Shown piece after piece: positions 57,262-64,000 of a stretch of 64,000 bases of DNA. The stretch is taken from positions 186,001 through 250,000 of the forward strand of contig NZ_POVU01000004.1 of assembly GCF_003261585.1 (NCBI RefSeq), given 5' to 3'. Both the position numbers and the translations under genes were made by a program. The notes below the pieces were generated by a model, which made no database searches, had not been told where the DNA came from, and worked only from the letters and a program-made list of their open reading frames with translations. The stretch's first letter is position 1. Each line of letters begins with the position of its first letter. The stretch comes from Acinetobacter sp. MB5 (GTDB lineage Bacteria; Pseudomonadota; Gammaproteobacteria; Pseudomonadales; Moraxellaceae).

Positions 57262-58872
57262 TTAACTTGCTTGTTTTAATGCAAAATCTTTACCAAAAAG
57301 CAGTTTATTTCTAAACGGATGAATTGGTGTCTGATCTGCAATCAGTTCGGCATACCACACGCCATCTTCAGTGTCGCCAAACAGCACTGCACCGACGACT
57401 TTGTTGTCCTGAATGATGATGCGTTTATAAATCTGACGTTTGTCGTCATGTAATACGATTTCTTCAAAGGCATCTTCAGGAGCAAAGTTGCCTGCGGAAA
57501 ACACGTCACAACCACTGACTTTAAGCTGTGTTGGTACAGGCTGCGCTGCAAAAGTCAGGCTGCCATGTTCTGCCAAATGCGACGCGCAGATAAAGGCTTG
57601 TCCCCAAAGTGGTTCAACCAGTCCGAAAGTACTGCCACGATGCTCGATACATTCACCGACTGCATAAATGCTTGGGTCAAAGGTTTGCATGGTGTCATTC
57701 ACCAACACGCCACGGTTGCAGCGTAAACCTGCTTGTTGAGCCAAGGCAATATTCGGGCGAATCCCCACGGCAAATACCACCAAATCAGCAGGAATAATCG
57801 TGCCATCTTGCAGTTCGACTTGGGTGACTTGACCGTGTTCATTTCCTGCCAAGCGTTGGGTAAATGCGGAGGTGATCACACGAATGCCTTTTTCTTCAAT
57901 ACTCTGTTTCAGCATGTCACTGGCACAGGCATCCAGTTGACGCTCCATAATGTGCGAGGTCAAGTGCAATACAGTCACGTTCATGCCACGACGTTTTAAA
58001 CCATACGCCGCTTCAAGACCGAGCAGACCACCGCCAATCACCACCGCATGATGTTTGTTTTGACTGGTTTCGATCATCTGATTGACATCGTAAATGTCAC
58101 GGAAGCTCAACACGCCTTGTAAATCTTTGCCTTCAACAGGAGGAATAAATGGCTTCGAACCTGTCGCTAAAATCAGGCGGTCATAAGCAACCACCTCACC
58201 TTTTTGCGTAGTCACGGTTTTGTGATTACGGTCAATTTCCACCGCAGGATCATCGGCAATAAAACGGATATTTTTTTCGGCATACCATGCAGGCGGATGC
58301 AGCATGATGTCTTCGATTTTTTTGTCGCCCGACAACACTGGCGAGAGCATGATGCGGTTATAGTTGCCCCACGGCTCTTCACCAATAACGGTAATCTCGT
58401 AGCGTTCAGGCTCCATATCCAGCAAGTCTTCCAGACAGCGCATGCCTGCCAAACCATTGCCCACCAACACCAACGCCTGTTTCTCGACTTGTTGACCGTT
58501 GCTGGTCAAATAGGTTTTCATCGGCTGACTACATACCCAAACCCGACCATCTTCAACCTTGCTCGGATACACCGCTAAATGCTGGGTGCTGTCTTCAAGG
58601 CAACGCCCTGTTGCCAAGCTAAAATGCTGTTTATACAAAGGTGATGCCACCACGCGTTCACCCTGAATATCCCCCAAGATGCCACGTGCCATCACATTGG
58701 CTTGGCTAAATGGGTCACGTGCGCTCAAGGCGTACACGCGCGCTTCATCTCCCACGCGAAACAGGGCAATCGGCTGATCTGCGATCAAAGCCCCCACGCC
58801 TGTATTTGCAGTCACATCGTCAAGGTCGCAGATTTCAATCCAGTCCATTTCTTGCATTTGCTGATTGGTCAT
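57262..58872 (-). CDS. NirD-like/FAD-NAD(P)H oxidoreductase fusion
   Basis: The 536-residue product has an N-terminal NirD-type Rieske-fold domain (residues 1 to about 115). It lacks the Cys and His cluster ligands, as NirD often does: VVASPLYKQHFSLATGRCLE. The rest is a NirB-like FAD/NAD reductase with LVLVGNGLAGMRCLEDLLDM, VIGEEPWGNYNRIMLSPVLS, YDRLILATGSKPFIPPVEG and VVIGGGLLGLEAAYGLKRRG. It could pass electrons to NasA or NirB. It lies between nirB and nasA with an 11-base gap to nirB. Confidence 0.86.
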   Translation of the reverse strand: MTNQQMQEMDWIEICDLDDVTANTGVGALIADQPIALFRVGDEARVYALSARDPFSQANVMARGILGDIQGERVVASPLYKQHFSLATGRCLEDSTQHLAVYPSKVEDGRVWVCSQPMKTYLTSNGQQVEKQALVLVGNGLAGMRCLEDLLDMEPERYEITVIGEEPWGNYNRIMLSPVLSGDKKIEDIMLHPPAWYAEKNIRFIADDPAVEIDRNHKTVTTQKGEVVAYDRLILATGSKPFIPPVEGKDLQGVLSFRDIYDVNQMIETSQNKHHAVVIGGGLLGLEAAYGLKRRGMNVTVLHLTSHIMERQLDACASDMLKQSIEEKGIRVITSAFTQRLAGNEHGQVTQVELQDGTIIPADLVVFAVGIRPNIALAQQAGLRCNRGVLVNDTMQTFDPSIYAVGECIEHRGSTFGLVEPLWGQAFICASHLAEHGSLTFAAQPVPTQLKVSGCDVFSAGNFAPEDAFEEIVLHDDKRQIYKRIIIQDNKVVGAVLFGDTEDGVWYAELIADQTPIHPFRNKLLFGKDFALKQAS

Positions 58873-58883
58873 CTCTGTTCTCC

Positions 58884-61433
58884 TTAAACCTGTGCTTCAA
58901 CCATTGCGATTCGGTCTTGATCGCGTTCTGCCGTTTTCAATGGACGAATCTGTCCACGCTCTTGAGTAAATTGAATATGTGGATCACGCTGTTCATCGGC
59001 ATTGATGAAGGTTTTGAAGCGTTTACGAACTGTTGGATCTTCCACGGCAGTGCGCCATTCATCCTGATAGGTGCCGATCACATGCGCCATACGGCGTTCT
59101 AGTTCTTCTGCCAAGCCGAGTGAATCTTCCACGATCACCGCTTTGAGGTAATCTAAGCCACCTTCCATGTTGTCACGCCATACGCTGGTGCGTTGTAAAC
59201 GGTCTGCGGTTTGAATGTAGAACATGAAGAAACGGTCGATATAACGCAGCAAGGTTTCAGTATCCAGATCAGATGCCAGCAATTCTGCATGGCGTGGTTT
59301 CATGCCGCCGTTACCGCAGACATATAAGTTCCAACCTTTTTCAGTGGCAATCACGCCCACGTCTTTGCCTTGTGCTTCGGCACATTCACGGGTACAACCA
59401 GACACTGCCATTTTCAATTTGTGCGGTGAACGTAAACCTTTGTAGCGGTTTTCCAGTTGAATTGCCAAACCGACTGAATCATCCACACCATAACGGCACC
59501 ATGTACTACCGACACACGATTTCACGGTACGTAATGACTTGCCGTAGGCATGCCCAGACTCGAAACCTGCGGCGATCAGTTCTTCCCAAATCAGCGGCAA
59601 TTCATGCAACTGCGCCCCAAACATATCGACACGCTGACCGCCTGTGATTTTGGTGTAAAGGTTATATTTTTTAGCGATCTGACCCACAGCAATCAAACCA
59701 TCTGGAGTGACTTCACCACCTGCCATACGCGGCACAACTGAGTAAGAACCATCTTTTTGGATGTTGCCCAAGTAGTAGTCGTTGCTGTCCTGCAAGCCTG
59801 CATGGCTCGGTTTCAGTACAAAGTCATTCCAGCAAGACGCTAAAATATTGGCCGTGGTCGGTTTACAAATGTCACAGCCCAAACCTTGTCCGAATTGTTG
59901 AATCAAAGCATCGAAAGTTTTGATTTCATGCACGCGTACCAAGTGATACAGCTCTTGGCGTGAGTAAGCAAAGTGCTCGCAAATGTGGTTATTCACCGTT
60001 ACGCCTTGACGTTGCAACTCCGCTTTCAAAACTTGAGTCACCAATGGCGCACAGCCACCACATGCTGTTGCTGCTTTGGTGCATTTTTTCAAAGCACCGA
60101 GTGAGGTTGCACCATCACCAATCGCTTGGCAAATGTCGGCTTTGGAAACGTTGTTACATGAACAGATGGTCGCGCTATCTGGTAATAAGTCCACACCGCT
60201 GCCACCTGCTTTGGCTGCACCTTGACTAAAGCCCGGCATGATCAAGCTTTCAGGTTGTTCAGGCAGAGGCAAATCATTGAGCATCATTTGCAGCAATTCG
60301 CTGTACTCGGTTGCATCACCGACCAACACTGCACCCAAAACTTTAGTTTTGGCTTGATCCACCACCAATTTTTTATAGATCAAGGCATCTTCGTCAGCAT
60401 AGAAATAGCTGACGGCATCTGGAGTCATGGCATGTGCATCACCGACTGAAGCAACATCAACCCCCATCAGTTTGAGTTTGGTGCTCATGTCCGCACCTGC
60501 AAACAATGCGGTGTCTTGTTGTTGGACATGTTTCGCCGCAATACGCGCCATGTCATAGCCCGGTGCAACTAGACCAAAGATTTTGTTCTGCCACAGCGCA
60601 CATTCACCAATCGCGTAAATGTGATCATCTGAGGTTTGGCAATAGTCGTTAATCACGATCCCACCGCGCTCACCCACCGCCAAACCGCTGCTCCGTGCTA
60701 GTTCATCACGCGGGCGAATCCCTGCCGAGAACAACACAATGTCAGTTTCAAGATGTGAGCCATCCGCAAACTTCATCACATGCACAGCATGTTCACCATC
60801 TTCAATCGCTTGGGTGGCTTTTTGAGTATGCACTTGCACGCCCAAGTTTTCGATTTTACGGCGTAGCACTTTACCGCCCAAATCATCAATCTGAACAGCC
60901 ATCAAACGTGGTGCAAACTCCACTACATGAGTTTGCAGGTTCAGGTCACGCAGTGCTTTTGCCGCTTCAAGACCGAGCAAGCCACCGCCAATCACCACAC
61001 CCGATGTTGCATTCAGACTGGCTGCACGAATCGCATCAAGGTCTTCAATGGTGCGATACACAAAGCAGTTTTGACGCTCATTGCCTGGAATCGGTGGAAC
61101 AAAGGCATAAGAACCTGTGGCTAAAATCAGTTTGTCATAGCCGATGATTTGACCCGTTGCTGTGGTCACGGTCTGGTTATGACGGTCGATTGCAATCGCT
61201 TTGGTATTGAGGTGTAAATCAATGCCATAAGCATCTGCAAAGTCAGCACGTGCAAGCGATAAATCTTTGGCACTACGTCCAGAGAAGTATTCGGTCAAAT
61301 GTACGCGGTCATAGGCTAAACGTGGTTCTTCGGCAATAATGGTAATTTCGAGGTCGTCATTGTTATGTTCGAGGACACTTTCAATAAATTTGTGCCCAAC
61401 CATTCCATGACCAATCATAACGAGTTTCATCAT
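58884..61433 (-). CDS. nirB: Assimilatory nitrite reductase large subunit
   Basis: The roughly 849-residue protein turns nitrite to ammonium with NAD(P)H. The N-terminal FAD/NAD part includes LVMIGHGMVGHKFIESVLEH, LILATGSYAFVPPIPG and VVIGGGLLGLEAAKALRDLN. A BFD-type 2Fe-2S domain follows (CSCNNVSKADICQAI, then CTKAATACGGCAPLV). The siroheme/4Fe-4S domain has SCVGSTWCRYG and MAVSGCTRECAEAQGKDVGV. AAGG six bases before ATG 61433 favours that start; ATG at 61439 is too close. Confidence 0.94.
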   Translation of the reverse strand: MMKLVMIGHGMVGHKFIESVLEHNNDDLEITIIAEEPRLAYDRVHLTEYFSGRSAKDLSLARADFADAYGIDLHLNTKAIAIDRHNQTVTTATGQIIGYDKLILATGSYAFVPPIPGNERQNCFVYRTIEDLDAIRAASLNATSGVVIGGGLLGLEAAKALRDLNLQTHVVEFAPRLMAVQIDDLGGKVLRRKIENLGVQVHTQKATQAIEDGEHAVHVMKFADGSHLETDIVLFSAGIRPRDELARSSGLAVGERGGIVINDYCQTSDDHIYAIGECALWQNKIFGLVAPGYDMARIAAKHVQQQDTALFAGADMSTKLKLMGVDVASVGDAHAMTPDAVSYFYADEDALIYKKLVVDQAKTKVLGAVLVGDATEYSELLQMMLNDLPLPEQPESLIMPGFSQGAAKAGGSGVDLLPDSATICSCNNVSKADICQAIGDGATSLGALKKCTKAATACGGCAPLVTQVLKAELQRQGVTVNNHICEHFAYSRQELYHLVRVHEIKTFDALIQQFGQGLGCDICKPTTANILASCWNDFVLKPSHAGLQDSNDYYLGNIQKDGSYSVVPRMAGGEVTPDGLIAVGQIAKKYNLYTKITGGQRVDMFGAQLHELPLIWEELIAAGFESGHAYGKSLRTVKSCVGSTWCRYGVDDSVGLAIQLENRYKGLRSPHKLKMAVSGCTRECAEAQGKDVGVIATEKGWNLYVCGNGGMKPRHAELLASDLDTETLLRYIDRFFMFYIQTADRLQRTSVWRDNMEGGLDYLKAVIVEDSLGLAEELERRMAHVIGTYQDEWRTAVEDPTVRKRFKTFINADEQRDPHIQFTQERGQIRPLKTAERDQDRIAMVEAQV

Positions 61434-61468
61434 CGGCATCCTTAAAGTGATTTCTTGGGAGATTTGGA

Positions 61469-62809
61469 TTAAACAGCTTCGTTGCGTTCAAGCATTGCGT
61501 CTTCGAACAACTGTTTTTCACGGGCTTTGTGTTCAGGCGAGAAGCGGATGAACAACACCACACAACCAATCACCACCACCATAATGCCAAGGCTCAGTAA
61601 GCACGTTTGTAGGTCAGGCATGCTCTTGAAGATAAAGCCTGCTGCTACAGCACCCACATTACCGCCTGCCCCAATAATCCCAGCGACACCACCCAGTGCC
61701 TTACGGTCAATAAATGGCACCAGCGCATAAGTCGCACCACAGGCCATATGAGTGAACAAACCAAATACAGTCATGCTCAAGATCGCCAGCATTGGTGTGT
61801 TCATTTGCGAGAACAACATCAAGAACAGACCTTCACCCAAAATCATGGCAAATAAAATTTCAGTCCGTGCATCCAGACCACGTTTCAGTGCCACTTTGTC
61901 AGAGATAATCCCACCGAGTGCACGGGCAAATAGCGCGAGTAAACCGAAAATCCCCGCAGCCATGCCTGCTTCTTTTAAACCGAAGTCAAATTTTTGTACG
62001 TAATACATGGTCACAACGTTATGGATGAAGATTTCAATCCCAAAGCACGCTGCATAACTAATGAAAAGAATCCAGACACGGTAGTTACGAGACGCTTCTT
62101 TAATGATGGCCCAACCACCTTTTTTACCGCCTTCAACTTCAATCCCTTGTTCACGAAGCTCTTTATAGTTCCCTGCTGGGCAGTCTTGGGTAAATTTCCA
62201 GTACAAAGCACCTACGATCAGCATCATAAAACCAGGGACAAGCAATGCGAGGCGCCAGCCCATACTTTGCTCAACGCCATACATCACGATGGCACCCAAC
62301 AATAACGGCATCAAGGCTTGTGTCGCACCACCACCTGCATTCCCCCAACCTGCAGAGGTTGCATTGGCAGTTCCCACCACATTTGGCGCAAACATGACGC
62401 TAGTGTGATATTGCGTGATGACGAAGCTCGCCCCCGCCGCACCAATCAACAGACGGAAGAACAAGAAAGATTCATAGCTGTTGGCAGCAGCAATACCAAA
62501 TACAGGAATGCTGCCTAAAAATAACAATGCGGTATAAGTTTTGCGTGGACCGTATTTGTCACACAACGGGCCAACAATCAGACGAACCAAAATGGTAATC
62601 GCCACTGCGGCAATATTAATGTTGGCAATTTGGTCTTTGGTAAGATGGAATTCACCTGAAATCACGGGCATGAGTGGTGCACAGGCAAACCAAGCAAAGA
62701 AACAGACGAAGAATGCGAGCCAGCTCATATGAAAAGCGCGCATCGCAGGTGTAGAAAAACTAAATAAGCTGATTTTTGTTGCTTTTTGAGTATCTAAATT
62801 GGTAGACAT
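61469..62809 (-). CDS. narK: NarK/NasA-type nitrate transporter
   Basis: This 446-residue, 12-helix MFS protein of the nitrate/nitrite porter family has the sequences VRLIVGPLCDKYGPRKTYTA (motif A), TSAGWGNAGGGATQALMPLL (nitrate signature 1) and GVAGIIGAGGNVGAVAAGFI (signature 2). It brings nitrate into the cell for the reductases downstream. The longer frame begins at TTG, so ATG 62809, with GAGAGGATT upstream, is used. It heads the transcript that includes nirB, preceded by a sigma-54 promoter and structured leader. Confidence 0.93.
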   Translation of the reverse strand: MSTNLDTQKATKISLFSFSTPAMRAFHMSWLAFFVCFFAWFACAPLMPVISGEFHLTKDQIANINIAAVAITILVRLIVGPLCDKYGPRKTYTALLFLGSIPVFGIAAANSYESFLFFRLLIGAAGASFVITQYHTSVMFAPNVVGTANATSAGWGNAGGGATQALMPLLLGAIVMYGVEQSMGWRLALLVPGFMMLIVGALYWKFTQDCPAGNYKELREQGIEVEGGKKGGWAIIKEASRNYRVWILFISYAACFGIEIFIHNVVTMYYVQKFDFGLKEAGMAAGIFGLLALFARALGGIISDKVALKRGLDARTEILFAMILGEGLFLMLFSQMNTPMLAILSMTVFGLFTHMACGATYALVPFIDRKALGGVAGIIGAGGNVGAVAAGFIFKSMPDLQTCLLSLGIMVVVIGCVVLFIRFSPEHKAREKQLFEDAMLERNEAV

Positions 62810-62844
62810 GGCCAATCCTCTCGCACTGATACGTTAATTACGTT

Positions 62845-62870
62845 CTACTCATGCAACCCTGCATCAGTAG
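62845..62870 (-). other. Strong leader hairpin before narK
   Basis: The RNA stem CTACT-G-ATGCA / TGCAT-G-AGTAG has four loop bases. No U run follows it, so it is not a simple terminator. Its ACTGAT segment can also pair with ATCAGT downstream, close to the ribosome-binding site, which would give an alternative fold. Confidence 0.55.
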
Positions 62871-62880
62871 TATTTATCAG

Positions 62881-62932
62881 AACGGACATCGTTGGCCGTT
62901 ATATTTGGTATATAAGGTGATCGCCTTTGATC
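62881..62932 (-). promoter_or_regulatory. Candidate tandem ANTAR-type hairpins in the narK leader
   Basis: Two small hairpins carry six-base loops with A at position 1 and G at position 4, the ANTAR target signature. The first is GATC-AAAGGC-GATC (62919-62932). The second is AACGGCC-AACGAT-GTCCGTT (62881-62900, with one C-U mismatch in the stem). NasT, an ANTAR protein, is encoded divergently 370 bases away. No classical terminator with a U run follows. Confidence 0.55.
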
Positions 62933-62943
62933 TGTCTTAGATA

Positions 62944-62961
62944 ATGCAAGGCCTGTGCCAA
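62944..62961 (-). promoter_or_regulatory. Sigma-54 promoter for narK-nirB
   Basis: Minus-strand TTGGCACAGGCCTTGCAT has the -24 GG and -12 GC exactly ten bases apart and matches the sigma-54 consensus very well. Transcription should start near 62934, giving a leader of about 125 bases. This points to control by NtrC or a related enhancer protein under nitrogen limitation. Confidence 0.85.
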
Positions 62962-63038
62962 CTCTAAAAAACCACTGATTTTGAATAAATATTAAACAAA
63001 AACAGCTTTTATCATCGATCAATCGCGTGTGCTCTTTT

Positions 63039-63053
63039 TGCACATATTGTGCA
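63039..63053. promoter_or_regulatory. Palindrome upstream of the sigma-54 promoter
   Basis: TGCACATATTGTGCA is a perfect 15-base palindrome about 112 bases upstream of the predicted start, the expected place for an enhancer site. It shares TGCAC/GTGCA ends with NtrC sites, but the spacing is five bases rather than the usual seven, so NtrC binding is possible, not certain. The rest of 62962-63300 shows no gene. Confidence 0.5.
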
Positions 63054-63300
63054 CTGCATCGCAAAAACGCACTAAATTTAGGCGATTTTTTAGGCTTGCA
63101 CATTCATGTGGCTCACTGCCATGCCACACGTTTAATTTACTTCATTGTTTTATTTGTCTTTTCTTTATTTTAGGCCACTTTTCTTCGACTAAAGCCTGAC
63201 AAAATCTGCTCAAACAATCAGTCTTCAGCCATTTACGTGGCATTCATTTTGCTTTTACATAAACAGATTAACTACTCGCCAACCTTTGAGCTCGCCACTT

Positions 63301-63897
63301 ATGTCGACATCCAAACTCAAAATCGCCTTGATTGATGATGATGAATCTCGAGCAAGCTATTTGCAAGAATGCCTGACTGAGCACGACTTTGAAGTTGTGG
63401 CTTGCCTGCTCATTAAAGAAATTCGACTCGAAGATTTGCAAGACTTAAAAGCCGACGTGATTTTGCTTGACATGGATCATCCTCAACGTGATCTGATCGA
63501 AGCCTTTGTCAATCACTTCAATTTGCCCACCGTACTATTTACCAAAAACAATAATCGTGACACGATAAAACAAGCCATTCAGGCAGGGGTCACGGCGTAT
63601 ATTGTCGATGGGGTCGATCCTGCACGTCTGGATAGCGTCCTTGAAATTGCCATTGAACAATATAAAAAGCATCAGCAGCTTGAATGTGATTTGAAAGAAA
63701 CCAAACTCCGGCTTGCTGATCGAAAAGACATCGAAAAAGCTAAAAATATGATTATGAAAATCCAGCAGCTGTCCGAAGAAGAAGCGTTTCGTCTATTGCG
63801 TAAAAATGCAATGAATGCAAGAACTTCCATGGGAGATCTGGCACGCCAACTGATTCAGGCACAGCAATTACTCAACCTGACGTTCAAGGATGATTAG
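63301..63897 (+). CDS. nasT: ANTAR response regulator NasT
   Basis: The 198-residue product has an N-terminal receiver-like domain (KIALIDDDESRASYLQECL, Asp57 in DVILLDMDHPQ) and a C-terminal ANTAR RNA-binding domain (about 125-190, with DRKDIEKAKNMIMKIQQLSE and EEAFRLLRKNAMNARTSMGD). It binds leader hairpins to allow readthrough of nitrate genes. Its partner is NasS, which begins one base after this stop. ATG 63301 is used, since the upstream frame starts with TTG. Confidence 0.92.
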   Translation: MSTSKLKIALIDDDESRASYLQECLTEHDFEVVACLLIKEIRLEDLQDLKADVILLDMDHPQRDLIEAFVNHFNLPTVLFTKNNNRDTIKQAIQAGVTAYIVDGVDPARLDSVLEIAIEQYKKHQQLECDLKETKLRLADRKDIEKAKNMIMKIQQLSEEEAFRLLRKNAMNARTSMGDLARQLIQAQQLLNLTFKDD

Positions 63898-63898
63898 C

Positions 63899-64000
63899 AT
63901 GAAGATCGAAAAAACTCATCTGCAAATCGGCTATATTCCCCTGCTCGATGCCGTTGCCATCTTATGGGCAAAACATAAGGGGTTCTTTGAGCAGGTTGGG
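63899..64000 (+). CDS. nasS: NasS nitrate sensor, partial
   Basis: Only the first 34 residues are inside the window: MKIEKTHLQIGYIPLLDAVA then ILWAKHKGFFEQVG. These match the N-terminus of NrtA/NasS-type periplasmic-fold proteins, without a signal peptide, as for cytosolic NasS. In other bacteria NasS holds NasT until nitrate binds. The gene begins one base after the nasT stop. Confidence 0.85.
   Translation, partial: MKIEKTHLQIGYIPLLDAVAILWAKHKGFFEQVG

Overview
This window is chromosomal DNA of a moderately AT-rich gammaproteobacterium, almost certainly an Acinetobacter species. The main reasons are an indole-3-acetate catabolic block in the order iacH-A-B-I-C-D-E-F-G, an iacG product with the two-domain layout of the Acinetobacter C1 flavin reductase, an astCADBE block, and an assimilatory nitrate/molybdopterin supercluster. 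The species cannot be named from sequence reading alone. Most genes lie on the minus strand.

Layout. (1) 1-3550: the tail of an unknown gene, a DedA membrane protein, a lipoprotein, a ParA-family ATPase, SirB- and BolA-family proteins, and two identical tRNA-Gly(GCC) genes. (2) 3550-21972: one co-directional catabolic region. iacH-A-B-I-C-D-E-F-G encodes auxin degradation. Downstream of it are an OprD-type porin, a branched-chain-type ABC importer, three accessory enzymes (a TauD-like dioxygenase, a class II aldolase-like protein and a ketopantoate-reductase-like protein) and a MarR regulator. An 18-bp motif, ATTTAATTGACATGTCAA, stands before the porin (exact), iacH (17/18) and the importer's binding protein (15/18). 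This suggests a single regulon, probably under the MarR protein. (3) 22000-27300: a very AT-rich island. It holds a Ser/Ala-repeat trimeric autotransporter adhesin with an ESPR signal, a DUF2827 glycosyltransferase-like gene after it, a divergent orphan LuxR-type response regulator, a stop-interrupted small membrane-protein ORF, 54-bp tandem repeats and a decayed IS5-type transposase. This is the best candidate for an incompletely described system. (4) 27347-32812: a TerD-family stress cluster (TerA, three TerD paralogues, a TerD+VWA protein and an AIM24-family protein) with only the tail of a DUF475 membrane-protein gene left inside it. (5) 33138-46275: a periplasmic-type racemase, a CycA-like permease, arginine succinyltransferase catabolism (astCADBE), glutamate dehydrogenase, a HutC-like GntR regulator and a LysR regulator. 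(6) 46387-64000: an MFS exporter, then modABC, moeA, a moaC-moaB fusion, moaE, moaD, moaA and mobA. These are followed by nitrate reductase, a NirD-like/FAD reductase fusion, nirB, a NarK-type transporter, and the divergent nasT and nasS (the latter cut by the window edge).

The last region works as one unit. NarK imports nitrate; NasA (molybdopterin) and NirB (siroheme) reduce it to ammonium; and the mod/moa/moe/mob genes supply the cofactor. A textbook sigma-54 promoter and a leader RNA with two ANTAR-type hexaloops precede narK, opposite the ANTAR regulator NasT. A ~77-bp palindromic intergenic element occurs three times. One copy overlaps the start codon of the nitrate reductase gene and supplies its ribosome-binding site.
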